Source: Candidatus Dichloromethanomonas elyunquensis (GTDB lineage: Bacteria > Bacillota > Desulfitobacteriia > Desulfitobacteriales > Syntrophobotulaceae). From it: 64,000 nt of DNA. Below the pieces are notes generated by a model, which was given only the letters and a program-made list of their open reading frames with translations, was not told the origin of the DNA and did not search any database. The stretch covers positions 143,044 through 207,043 of the forward strand of contig LNDB01000001.1 in the NCBI GenBank assembly GCA_001515265.1, given 5' to 3'. Shown here in pieces: positions 19,762 through 29,472 of this stretch. Positions within the stretch are counted from its first letter, which is position 1, and each line of letters begins with the position of its first letter. A program made the translations under genes and the position numbers.

Positions 19762-20505
19762 TTATTTACTTTGAATCAGATATGGAATAGGATTAACCGG
19801 TTTGCCGTTTTTAGACAGTTCCAAATAGAGCCAAGGTTTTTGTCTTGATCCATTAATCCCAACAGTCCCAATCCTCAGACCCATAGAAACCGGGTCGCCC
19901 TTCTTGATGGATACTTCTCCGAGATTTCCGATGACACCTTCCCACCCGTTTCCAAAATTGATTTTAATATATTTGCCAAACATGTTATTCTGGCTTGATT
20001 CCAGAACGATACCTTCATTGGGACAAAACACCGGCGTTCCGAGTGAACTCTCGATCTCAATTCCCTGACTAAGCGCTCCCTCGAAGTTCTTTCCCTGAAA
20101 CCCCACCTTTACCGGGCCCGCAACCGGCGGATAGAATATTCCCTGAATTTGATTATTCACGGGTGTACTTTCCTGATTCGGAACCCCCATAGCCTCTTTG
20201 GCCATTGAATTTAGGGACGTATATAAATTTCCGCTGTCCATGCTGTTTTTATAAACTGAGTGTACGCTTTGAGATAGAAAGTCTTCTCCTTTCGTGCTAA
20301 AAACAACGGTTAGAAAGAAAAGAGCGGATAAGATCACTCTTTTCTGACTTCCGTTTAACTGTTCTAGAATGTTTTTTGGCGTACTTTGATTGAAATAATA
20401 CCTCTTACCCCTTGGATAATCCCTATTGTTCTCGGAGTGGTCCCTGCCTATCGCCTGTGCCGCTTTTTCCCACTCCCAATCGTCCCAACGTTCGAAAGGA
20501 TTCAT
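19762..20505 (-). CDS. spoIVFA: M23/LytM-domain protein, SpoIVFA-like
   Basis: SLGTPVFCPNEGIVLESSQNNMFGKYIKINFGNGWEGVIGNLGEVSIKKGDPVSMGLRIGTVG; N-terminal TM; next to spoIVFB. Confidence 0.8.
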   Translation of the reverse strand: MNPFERWDDWEWEKAAQAIGRDHSENNRDYPRGKRYYFNQSTPKNILEQLNGSQKRVILSALFFLTVVFSTKGEDFLSQSVHSVYKNSMDSGNLYTSLNSMAKEAMGVPNQESTPVNNQIQGIFYPPVAGPVKVGFQGKNFEGALSQGIEIESSLGTPVFCPNEGIVLESSQNNMFGKYIKINFGNGWEGVIGNLGEVSIKKGDPVSMGLRIGTVGINGSRQKPWLYLELSKNGKPVNPIPYLIQSK

Positions 20506-20615
20506 TTACCCACCACCTTTTAGGGGTTTTTTTGTAGACAACCCTGTTAGAAGATATGTCCGGGCAAAGAAAAAAAGAACTTTACAAAAAGTTCTTTTCA
20601 CACCTTGTATTCTTT

Positions 20616-20678
20616 GATATTTGAGTATTCGTAAGCGAACCGCTTCGGCGCGTGGTGAGCGGGTAATACTCAAATATC
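20616..20678. repeat. 14-bp perfect inverted repeat, 35-nt loop
   Basis: GATATTTGAGTATT (20616-20629) / AATACTCAAATATC (20665-20678). Confidence 0.75.
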
Positions 20679-20679
20679 T

Positions 20680-21870
20680 TTAAAACATTGGCCGCTCTCC
20701 CCTTAACCCAACACTCATCACTAAACCCACAGCCAGCATATTAGCCCACATCGAACTGCCTCCGGATGAGATAAAAGGGAGGGGGATACCGGTTACAGGC
20801 ATAATACCTGAAGTCATTCCAATATTAATAAAGATATGAAAGGCCATCATCGAAACCACTCCTGAAGCGATAAGCGTTCCGAAATTATCCCTGGATTTCA
20901 TGGCGATATTAATCAGTCTTAATAAAAAAATACAGAAAATAAAAAGCAGAATAGCTGTTCCGATGAAACCGAACTCTTCGCCAACGACTGAAAATATAAA
21001 ATCAGTATGATGCTCGGGGAGAAAATTAAGTTGTCCCTGCGTCCCCATCCGGTAACCTTTACCCCATAAACCGCCTGATCCAATTGCCCAAACGGATTGT
21101 ATGACATGATAACCGTCTCCGGAGGTGTCGCGCGAGGGATCAATAAATACAATTAACCGGTTTAGCTGGTAATCCTTTAAGGGAAGGGGAAGCCCTTGCA
21201 GATATTTAAGCGGCCAAGGCAGGTTGGAAGCAAAATGCAAGTAGACTGCCGTTACCGTTGCAGCTATAGTGCCAATAATAATACCCCCAAATTTTAAGGG
21301 ATTTGCTCCGGCAACAAACATCATCCCGACAAAGATGGCCCCAAACACCAATGCGGTCCCCAAATCAGGCTGGAGAAAAACGAAAACCGTGGGAGGCATC
21401 ACAAATAAAAGGGGAAGAACAAAATCTTTCACATCATTCAGTTTACCTTTTCTGTCAGCGAGAAAATTGGCAAAAGTAACAATTAACAAAACCTTGGCAA
21501 ATTCCGAAGGCTGAATACTCTGAGTAGAAGTGATTTGAATCCAGCGTTGGGCACCTTTAGCAGAAGATCCAACAAAGAAAACCAGGATTAACAGCAAAAT
21601 ATTGAATCCATAGATCCACCAATTGATTTTCCGCCAGTGCTCGTAATCCAACGCAGCAATAACGGCAGCCATGGCCAGCCCTGTAACAATCCAGACAGCT
21701 TGCGTTTTCACATAGTGATAGGGATCAGACGGAATAACATTAATCGATGCTGTACTTAGGATAAGGAGGCTGGCCCCCAATAATAACGCTAGGGTCAAAA
21801 GCATACCCGAATCAAATCCCTGTAGAAATTTCCTGTCAGATTTCTTCGCCATCTGCATTTTCCTTATCAT
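20680..21870 (-). CDS. rodA: rod shape-determining protein RodA (SEDS family)
   Basis: QPSEFAKVLLIVTFANFLADR...QPDLGTALVFGAIFVGMMFVAG...GMTSGIMPVTGIPLPFISSGGSS. Confidence 0.94.
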   Translation of the reverse strand: MIRKMQMAKKSDRKFLQGFDSGMLLTLALLLGASLLILSTASINVIPSDPYHYVKTQAVWIVTGLAMAAVIAALDYEHWRKINWWIYGFNILLLILVFFVGSSAKGAQRWIQITSTQSIQPSEFAKVLLIVTFANFLADRKGKLNDVKDFVLPLLFVMPPTVFVFLQPDLGTALVFGAIFVGMMFVAGANPLKFGGIIIGTIAATVTAVYLHFASNLPWPLKYLQGLPLPLKDYQLNRLIVFIDPSRDTSGDGYHVIQSVWAIGSGGLWGKGYRMGTQGQLNFLPEHHTDFIFSVVGEEFGFIGTAILLFIFCIFLLRLINIAMKSRDNFGTLIASGVVSMMAFHIFINIGMTSGIMPVTGIPLPFISSGGSSMWANMLAVGLVMSVGLRGERPMF

Positions 21871-21969
21871 TTAAATTAAATTCTATAAAAAATTATATCA
21901 TACCAAACTCCTTTACAGAAGGTGTCAACATCCAAACTGATCCAATACCGGACAGCAAAAATTCTAACT

Positions 21970-22281
21970 CTAAGATGTCTGGCCCCGTTCCATATAGTCA
22001 CGCCTAATCTTTTTAACAGGAATGCTCGCGACCAATGCGACTTCCTGCTCATCCTGATCCAAATGCACCTCCATACCTTCTTCATCAATAATCATATAAT
22101 CGGATATTACACGTAAAAGATCTTCTTTCAGCCTGTTCATAAGATAGGGTGAGATACTGGCCCGGTCATGAACCAGGACCAGACGCAAACGTTCTTTTGC
22201 ATAAATACGGCTATTAGGTGTGTGTTTGCCCAGCACACGAAACAAAAGCTCCCACAAGATTATTACCTCCCCTCTGTGCAA
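21970..22281 (-). CDS. minE: cell division topological specificity factor MinE
   Basis: AKERLRLVLVHDRASISPYLMNRLKEDLLRVISDYMIID. Confidence 0.93.
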   Translation of the reverse strand: MHRGEVIILWELLFRVLGKHTPNSRIYAKERLRLVLVHDRASISPYLMNRLKEDLLRVISDYMIIDEEGMEVHLDQDEQEVALVASIPVKKIRRDYMERGQTS

Positions 22282-22284
22282 GGC

Positions 22285-23079
22285 CTAGCGCATGCCGACT
22301 AATCTTTTGAGCTTACCCATAATACTATTGGATACATCAAGGTTCATTAAAGAAACCTCTTCACCCCTTATTCTTTGAGCAATCCTGCGATATGCTTCAC
22401 CGGCTTGGGAAATAACATCCATGACTGCGGGTTCGCCCTTATTCGTGGAAACAATGATTTTTTCATCCTCCGGCACTACGCCGAGAAGATCAATCGCCAG
22501 GATATCGACGATATCTTCAATATCCATCATGTCTCCCTGTTTCACCATTCGGGGACGGATCCGGTTGATGATGAGTTTGGGGTTGCGCAAATCCGCGCTT
22601 TCCAATAAGCCTATGATTCTGTCAGCATCTCGGACAGCACTGACTTCCGGAGTAGTCACTACAACGGCTTTATCCGCTCCTGCGATTGCATTATAAAAGC
22701 CTTGTTCGATTCCTGCAGGACAATCGATTAGCGTATAATCAAACTCATCCTGCAATTCTTCACACAGAATTTCCATCTCGTCCGGACTTACCGCCGTTTT
22801 ATCCTTGGTCTGGGCAGCCGGAAGCAAGTATAAGCTATTAAAGCGTTTGTCCTTGATCAGAGCCTGTTTTAAGCGGCAATTCCCACTGGTGACATCTACG
22901 ATGTCATAGACGATTCTATTCTCTAATCCCATTACAACATCAAGATTGCGGAGGCCGATATCCGTATCCACCAATACTACTTTATACCCCGCGAAGGCCA
23001 GTGCCGTACCTAGGTTAGCGGTTGTAGTAGTTTTCCCCACGCCACCTTTCCCTGATGTTATGACAATTGTTTCACCCAT
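22285..23079 (-). CDS. minD: septum site-determining protein MinD
   Basis: MGETIVITSGKGGVGKTTTTANLGTALA...VLVDTDIGLRNLDVVMGLENRIVYD; C-terminal amphipathic tail. Confidence 0.97.
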   Translation of the reverse strand: MGETIVITSGKGGVGKTTTTANLGTALAFAGYKVVLVDTDIGLRNLDVVMGLENRIVYDIVDVTSGNCRLKQALIKDKRFNSLYLLPAAQTKDKTAVSPDEMEILCEELQDEFDYTLIDCPAGIEQGFYNAIAGADKAVVVTTPEVSAVRDADRIIGLLESADLRNPKLIINRIRPRMVKQGDMMDIEDIVDILAIDLLGVVPEDEKIIVSTNKGEPAVMDVISQAGEAYRRIAQRIRGEEVSLMNLDVSNSIMGKLKRLVGMR

Positions 23080-23267
23080 TATCCAAGCCTACCTTTCATC
23101 TAATATGCAATTTTCCCATAAGCATCCATTCCAGGTAATATATTACATGAGGCGATGAAAAAAAATAATTCCTATTCTACCTGGAAATCCCCTGAAGATT
23201 TAAAAAATCTTTAGATTTTTCATGGAAAATGATTCTACAATCAACCTTCCTTTTCCTTTAGAAAAAA

Positions 23268-23300
23268 GAAAAAACCGAGGTTCAAATTCCCCGGTTTTTC
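23268..23300 (-). terminator. Rho-independent terminator after mrdA
   Basis: Minus AAAACCGGGGAATTTGAACCTCGGTTTTTTCTTTTTTC. Confidence 0.75.
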
Positions 23301-23312
23301 TGATAATTACGT

Positions 23313-25376
23313 CTATTTCCAACCGAAATACTTGATAAACGCCGCTTTGGCGACAAGACCCGATGTATCTCCACCATGTCCGCCATATTCGACAACTCCC
23401 GCAAAAGCAATCTGAGGGTCATCGTATGGGGCGAAAGCAACAAACATTCCGTTATAGCTTTCCTCCTGCGCTGTTCCTTTAGAGCCGATCTGGGCCGTCC
23501 CTGTCTTGCCTCCTCCTGTGAACTGAGGAACATCGGCAAAAAGCCAGTTTGCCGTCCCTTGCCCACTTGTAACCTCAGACATCGCCTTTTTAACGATCTC
23601 CAAATTCTCTTGAGACACAGATACTTGATTCAGCAGCTGGGGTTGATTCTCTTTGACGACTTCTCCTGTGACCGGGTTAATGATTTGATCGACAAGATAA
23701 GGTTTAAAATGCTTGCCTCCGTTGACAATTGTCGCAACGTAATTGGCCATCTGGATCAATGAATAGGAATTATATCCCTGACCAATTGAATTATTATAAC
23801 TGTCAAAAAGCCGCCAGTCCACATAGAACTGTACTTTTTCCTTATAATCGGTTTCCACAAGGGCTATTTCATTTTGTTTCTGCTTTTCGAGATTCTTTTT
23901 TTGCTTGTCATCGGAGGCGTTGGTAAGAAGACCGGCGTATTTATCATCAATGGCCCTGAGCTGATCTTCCCTTTTTTTATCATAAGCAGGCTTAAAATAC
24001 TCTTTTTTCCACTCGGGTGACGGGGCAATTCCGATTCCTTCACCTGGAATATCTATACCCGTACCAACCCCCAACCCAAACTCGTTCGCAATCTGCTTAA
24101 TAAGCTCAGGTTGTCTATCAAAGACCCTCCGCCCAACAATTTGGAAATAAATATTTGAAGAATGGGCCAGCCCGCTATAGAGGTTGACCATGCCAAAGTT
24201 ATTTCCCCCCCATTCAGCTATCCCTTGGGGACCGAGTGAAGAAAGAGAATCCGCAAAAGAATCCTCGGGGGTAATTACCTCAGATTGCAGAGCCGCCATC
24301 GCCGTGATCATTTTAAATGTTGAACCGGGCGGGTACAACCCTGTTAAAGCACGGTTAAACGAAGCGGCATCTTTACTGCTGAAGTATTTTTGGGCAGTTT
24401 CATCCGAAATAACGCCGATTAAATCATTGGGGTTCATAAATGGTCTTGAGGCCATGGCCAAAATCTTCCCTGTCTTGACATCAATGACAACTGCTGCACC
24501 CGCTTGGGCATCGGGGTGAACCGTTTCGATACTTTTGACGACCTCATCCAGTTTTTGTTCTACCACTTTTTGCAATTCGCTGTCAATTGTCATTTTGATG
24601 GTATATCCAGGCTGGGCTTCCTGGACCGTTACCCGGTCAACCGGCCTGGCATTGCTATCGATACCAACGCTGTCAATACCATGGTTTCCTCTCAACCAGA
24701 CATCATAGCTTTTTTCCACGCCCATCTTTCCGACAAGGTCACCTTGGCCATAGCGGTAAGTATCGCCCTTGGCCTCAGCCTGCTGGTTGAATTGGTCCAG
24801 CTCACTTTGACTGATTTCACGCACATAGCCTAAGACCTGTCCTAATGTCGTGTTTTGAGTATAGACCCTTACAGGGATGGGTTCGATACTTACCCCGGGA
24901 AGCTCATTGCTGTGTTCGGCTATGACGGCCTGCAGCTGAGAGGGAACATCTTCCAAAATGATAACCGGCCGGTAACTTTCCCACTGTTGATTACGGATCA
25001 TCACATAAATATCTTCTGTAATTAACTCCACCGACTGATTGGCATTGGGCCAATAAGGCTTAACATACCCCGCTAATTTACTGACAACGTTTTTCCAGTC
25101 CTGATTTACTTTCTGAAGGTCTGTCCAATCCAAGACAAGGGCGAACTTTGGAACGCTTCTGGCCAATACAGCGTTATTGCGGTCAACGATCTCCCCTCTG
25201 ACCGCCGGGGTAGTGATATTCTTCATGACATTGCCGGCAGCCAGCCCCGCATAATACGATGCTTTGGCAATCTGCAGCCTCCAAAGGTTAAAACCGAGAA
25301 GCAAAAAAATAAGGACAACCGCAACACTAAGCCCCGTTAGCCTTTTGTGATAAGGTCGACGCTCTTTCCTTTCCAT
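23313..25376 (-). CDS. mrdA: penicillin-binding protein 2
   Basis: TTPAVRGEIVDRNNAVLARS; YPPGSTFKMITA (SxxK); GGGKTGTAQ (KTG). Confidence 0.95.
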   Translation of the reverse strand: MERKERRPYHKRLTGLSVAVVLIFLLLGFNLWRLQIAKASYYAGLAAGNVMKNITTPAVRGEIVDRNNAVLARSVPKFALVLDWTDLQKVNQDWKNVVSKLAGYVKPYWPNANQSVELITEDIYVMIRNQQWESYRPVIILEDVPSQLQAVIAEHSNELPGVSIEPIPVRVYTQNTTLGQVLGYVREISQSELDQFNQQAEAKGDTYRYGQGDLVGKMGVEKSYDVWLRGNHGIDSVGIDSNARPVDRVTVQEAQPGYTIKMTIDSELQKVVEQKLDEVVKSIETVHPDAQAGAAVVIDVKTGKILAMASRPFMNPNDLIGVISDETAQKYFSSKDAASFNRALTGLYPPGSTFKMITAMAALQSEVITPEDSFADSLSSLGPQGIAEWGGNNFGMVNLYSGLAHSSNIYFQIVGRRVFDRQPELIKQIANEFGLGVGTGIDIPGEGIGIAPSPEWKKEYFKPAYDKKREDQLRAIDDKYAGLLTNASDDKQKKNLEKQKQNEIALVETDYKEKVQFYVDWRLFDSYNNSIGQGYNSYSLIQMANYVATIVNGGKHFKPYLVDQIINPVTGEVVKENQPQLLNQVSVSQENLEIVKKAMSEVTSGQGTANWLFADVPQFTGGGKTGTAQIGSKGTAQEESYNGMFVAFAPYDDPQIAFAGVVEYGGHGGDTSGLVAKAAFIKYFGWK

Positions 25377-25397
25377 CTTCTCTCACTCCTGTCTAAG

Positions 25398-25910
25398 TCA
25401 CCGATGTTCATACTTTGGCTTTTGGAATAAAAAGCCGCTGGTAAAGGACCTGTGAATGAATGGATAAGTCAAAGGGACCAGGAGGCAATTGTAAAAGGAT
25501 ATCCCCAAAATAATATTTAAGGCATCACCGAAAAACCAGTTCAGGCCGGAGGTAGCAGCAAACAGCATAATCAAGGTTTGTCCTAATATGGAGACGATTA
25601 ACACGAGCACCATCGTGAGGGGGATGTTCTCCCGATACCATCTCTGTTGGAGAAAACCTATCAGTAAGGCTGCTGCGGCTAAACTAATTGCATTTAAACC
25701 AATATATCTGCCTAGATAAAAATCTTCAATCAGCCCAAAACTGAAACCGTAGGCAATTGCCCGGACCGGACGGTGGTGAAGTGCGATATATATGACCCAC
25801 AGCATGACTAAATCGGGTTTTATACCCCCCCATGACCAATATTGGAATAAAGTCCCCGGAAGGGTCAGACAGAGCATAAAGATGATCAACATGATAACAT
25901 AGCGTTTCAT
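25398..25910 (-). CDS. mreD: rod shape-determining protein MreD
   Basis: 170-aa polytopic membrane protein between mreC and mrdA; KPDLVMLWVIYIALHHRPVRAIAYGFSFGLIEDFYLGRYIGLNA. Confidence 0.9.
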   Translation of the reverse strand: MKRYVIMLIIFMLCLTLPGTLFQYWSWGGIKPDLVMLWVIYIALHHRPVRAIAYGFSFGLIEDFYLGRYIGLNAISLAAAALLIGFLQQRWYRENIPLTMVLVLIVSILGQTLIMLFAATSGLNWFFGDALNIILGISFYNCLLVPLTYPFIHRSFTSGFLFQKPKYEHR

Positions 25911-26776
25911 CTGCTCCCTCCCGGAACATCCAGGATATAGACTTCCTCCAGGGAATCAAAATTAACAATAGGTTCAATATTTGCCGTTTTTAACAGCCCG
26001 GTAGGGTCCACCCTTACTCCGGTAACCACACCAATAGGAATATCCTTGGGGAAAACCCCTCCGAAGCCGGAAGTGAACACCAAATCGCCAGAATTCACTT
26101 CGTCTTCTTGTTTGAACTCCATTTCTAAACTTCCGGTGGCATTTAGCCTTGAACCTTTCTTATATGTCCCTTTTAAAATCCCGAAAACCGCGTTTCCTAG
26201 ATTATCCCGGACCAGCGCACCAACCTGTCCTTCCCCGTCCAGGATCAGCAGAATATCGGAAGTTGCAGAAGAAGCAGCCACAACCTTGCCGACTAAACCG
26301 AGATTGGCGATTACCGGGTCATCCGCCTTGACTCCGTCCTTGCTTCCCTTATTAACGGTTATCGTTTGATACCAGGCAGTCGGATTACGGTTCACAATCG
26401 TTGCCCCTATCTTTTCATATTTTTCCAGCGTGGGGCTTTGAAAAACGTCTTTATCCAGTTCCTGATATCTTAAAGCGGCTAAAACCTGCTGCTTCAGCTG
26501 AAGATTATCTCCTTTAAGCTGTTCAACCTGTTTCCGCAATTCTTCGTTTTCCGCTTTTACCGTACGAAAACTAAAAATGGCCCGGACATTATCCTTGATT
26601 CCATCCCCAATAGACCAGATCGTTCTTTCTACCGGGGACAGAATTCTATCCAGAGCTTTCCCGACAGGGTTGGGAAAATCGCTGCCTAATCCTGTCAAAC
26701 GAATAGACGTAAGCGTAATCAGGATCACAGCGAATACCAGGACAGCAATCCCCATGGGATTGATCTTTTTCCCCAC
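25907..26776 (-). CDS. mreC: rod shape-determining protein MreC
   Basis: ATIVNRNPTAWYQTITVNKGSKDGVKADDPVIANLGLVGKV. Confidence 0.94.
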   Translation of the reverse strand: MGKKINPMGIAVLVFAVILITLTSIRLTGLGSDFPNPVGKALDRILSPVERTIWSIGDGIKDNVRAIFSFRTVKAENEELRKQVEQLKGDNLQLKQQVLAALRYQELDKDVFQSPTLEKYEKIGATIVNRNPTAWYQTITVNKGSKDGVKADDPVIANLGLVGKVVAASSATSDILLILDGEGQVGALVRDNLGNAVFGILKGTYKKGSRLNATGSLEMEFKQEDEVNSGDLVFTSGFGGVFPKDIPIGVVTGVRVDPTGLLKTANIEPIVNFDSLEEVYILDVPGGSR

Positions 26777-26795
26777 CTATTTCTCCTCCCGCTTC

Positions 26796-27812
26796 TTAAT
26801 TCTTCTGCAAAGAGGCAATCTTCCGTAATATCTCGTCATCCTCCAAAACTTTGCCGGTACCGAGAGCAACGCAGGACAGAGCGTCTTCAGCCAAATGAAC
26901 AGGAATACCGGTTTGATCAGAAATCAATCTATCCAAATTTCTTAAGAGGGATCCGCCTCCGGCCATAATGATACCCCGGTCCATTATATCTGCCGCCAGT
27001 TCAGGAGGAGTTTTTTCCAAACAAGTTTTGACAGCCTCGACAATCGCCGTTACCGGTTCACTGAGGGCATCGACAATTTCTTCGGAAGTAATCTCCACAT
27101 TCTTGGGCAGCCCCGTTAAAAGGTCTCTTCCTTTTATGACATAAACTTCACCTTTAGGAGGCAGATAAGCTGCGCCGATTTCCTTCTTGATGGTTTCGGC
27201 AGACTGATAACCTACAGATAAATTATAGGTTTTTTTGATATAAGCAATAATCGCTTCATCCATTTCATCCCCGGCTACCCGGATAGAACCAGCCGTAACG
27301 ATACCGCCCATGGAAATGACAGCTACTTCTGTCGTTCCTCCGCCGATATCGACAATCATATTTCCGGTCGGTTCGCCTACAGGAAGCCCGGCCCCGATAG
27401 CCGCAGCCATCGGTTCTTCCATAATGATAGGATCTTTGGCACCTGCAGCCAGGGCAGCTTCTTTTACCGCTCTTTCTTCTACGGCTGTTACACCTGAGGG
27501 AACACAGATAACCACTCTGGGACGTGCAAACTGAAACTTGGAACCCAAGGCCCTGTTGATAAAATATTTCAGCATTTTTTGCGTGACGTTGAAATCGGAA
27601 ATTACACCGTCTTTTAGAGGACGAATAGCTACGATATTCCCGGGGGTCCTGCCGATCATCTCTTTGGCCCTGTCCCCGACAGCCAAAGGCTCATTTCTTT
27701 CTATATCCATCGCGACCACCGAAGGTTCACGAACAATAATCCCTTTTCCCTTCATATGTACAAGCGTATTGGCTGTTCCCAAATCAATTCCTAAATCCTT
27801 GGAAAAAAACAT
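26796..27812 (-). CDS. mreB: rod shape-determining protein MreB
   Basis: [34 protein letters not shown]. Confidence 0.97.
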   Translation of the reverse strand: MFFSKDLGIDLGTANTLVHMKGKGIIVREPSVVAMDIERNEPLAVGDRAKEMIGRTPGNIVAIRPLKDGVISDFNVTQKMLKYFINRALGSKFQFARPRVVICVPSGVTAVEERAVKEAALAAGAKDPIIMEEPMAAAIGAGLPVGEPTGNMIVDIGGGTTEVAVISMGGIVTAGSIRVAGDEMDEAIIAYIKKTYNLSVGYQSAETIKKEIGAAYLPPKGEVYVIKGRDLLTGLPKNVEITSEEIVDALSEPVTAIVEAVKTCLEKTPPELAADIMDRGIIMAGGGSLLRNLDRLISDQTGIPVHLAEDALSCVALGTGKVLEDDEILRKIASLQKN

Positions 27813-27922
27813 GGCAAAATTCTCCCTTCATCCTATCATATCCAAACTTTACTTAGTTTACCGCTTTAACCAATTTTCATGCTTTAAATGACCATTAATT
27901 TATATTTTTTACCAAACCTTGC

Positions 27923-28609
27923 TTAAATAACTCCTTGCTCCTTGAGACTTACAAACCTTTTATCCCCGATAATGACATGATCCAGAACATCAATACCCAG
28001 AATCTTTCCCCCTTCTGCCAGACGCCTCGTAATATCCACGTCTTCCTTGCTGGGAGCGGGGTCTCCGCTTGGGTGATTATGCAGAAGAATAATCGTGTTG
28101 GCATTTCGCCGGATTGCCTCTTTAAAGCACTCCCGGGGATGAACTACAGAAGAATTGAGTGACCCGATGGAAACAGGACTAATACCCAGGACGTTATTGC
28201 GGGTGCTTAAAAGCATAATTCTAAAATGCTCACGATCAAGACACCGCATTTCTTCCATCACCAAATCGGCAACATCCCCCGGAGAATTGATCACAGGTCT
28301 TGTAACCGGATCTGAACAGACACTCCGCTTCCCTAATTCCAAAGCGGCTTTTACTTGAGCGGCCTTGGCCGGACCTATCCCATGAATCTGTTCCAGTTCA
28401 TAAACAGAAAGTTTGGAAAGTCCTGTTAACCCTCCGGTATCTGCTAAAATCCTCTCCGCAAGTTCTAAAACGTTTTCTCCTTTAGACCCAATCCGGAGCA
28501 GAATGGCAAGAATTTCTTTGTTAGACAAAACCTCTGCCCCAAACTGGTGAAGACGCTCTCTCGGTTTCAGATCCTCAGAAAGATCTTTCAGCCGGCGGTA
28601 AACCATCAC
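27923..28609 (-). CDS. radC: RadC/JAB-domain DNA repair protein
   Basis: HNHPSGDPAPSKEDVDITRRLAEGGKILGIDVLDHVIIGD. Confidence 0.95.
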   Translation of the reverse strand: MMVYRRLKDLSEDLKPRERLHQFGAEVLSNKEILAILLRIGSKGENVLELAERILADTGGLTGLSKLSVYELEQIHGIGPAKAAQVKAALELGKRSVCSDPVTRPVINSPGDVADLVMEEMRCLDREHFRIMLLSTRNNVLGISPVSIGSLNSSVVHPRECFKEAIRRNANTIILLHNHPSGDPAPSKEDVDITRRLAEGGKILGIDVLDHVIIGDKRFVSLKEQGVI

Positions 28610-29230
28610 TTATCTCTCCTGCCGGAAATATTTATGGGTTGGGAAAATTCCTCTTTCTTTGAGCTTTGCTGATAAAAGTTCCATAGGCAAACCAATAACA
28701 TTTGTATATGAACCTTTAACCTCTGCGGCAAATTTTCCGGCCTCTCCCTGAATCCCATAAGCCGCCGCCTTATCCATAGGCTCCCCGGAAGCAATATAGT
28801 TGAGGATCTCCTGACTGTCTAAATTCCTGAACGATACGATAGTGACTTCCACATACGTCTTTACAGCTATACTTCGGCGATGATCCAGACCTGCCAAGGC
28901 GATCCCTGTCATGACCTTATGGGTCTTTCCGCTTAATCCCCGCAGCATCCGTTCTGCATCCGCATTATCGAATGGTTTGCCAAAAATTTGCTGATCCAAA
29001 ACAACGATAGTATCAGCGCTTAGAATCATGTCATAGATTGAACCGTCCTGATTCCGCCAGGCCTCGTATCCTGCAAATGCCTTGCGTCTGGCCAGTTCCT
29101 GAACTCCTGTCTCCGGAACAATTCCTTCTTCAAGTTCTTCGGACACCGGAGCATTGACCGAACCAAATTCGTAACCCCACTCCTGCAAAAGTTCTTTCCT
29201 GCGGGGAGAAGATGATGCCAAGACCAGCAT
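28610..29230 (-). CDS. maf: Maf-family nucleoside triphosphate pyrophosphatase
   Basis: MLVLASSSPRRKELLQEWG...ILSADTIVVLD...GKTHKVMTG. Confidence 0.95.
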   Translation of the reverse strand: MLVLASSSPRRKELLQEWGYEFGSVNAPVSEELEEGIVPETGVQELARRKAFAGYEAWRNQDGSIYDMILSADTIVVLDQQIFGKPFDNADAERMLRGLSGKTHKVMTGIALAGLDHRRSIAVKTYVEVTIVSFRNLDSQEILNYIASGEPMDKAAAYGIQGEAGKFAAEVKGSYTNVIGLPMELLSAKLKERGIFPTHKYFRQER

Positions 29231-29472
29231 ACCCTATCACTCCAGATGTTGCTTTAGTATCAAATTATAACAAGCCAGGGCTTTTATCCCCGGCTAGCGT
29301 AATCCTTGCTTCAGTTTAGCATCTTGGATTTTCTTTTGCAAGATACGATGAATACAGCACTCATCTCCTCAGCGAGTCTTGATTTTTTCTGCATTTCCCG
29401 TTAATCCCTGTCATTTCTTACAACGCATATTAGTTTCGACATAATTAATATGAATTCCTTTAGATAAATCAA

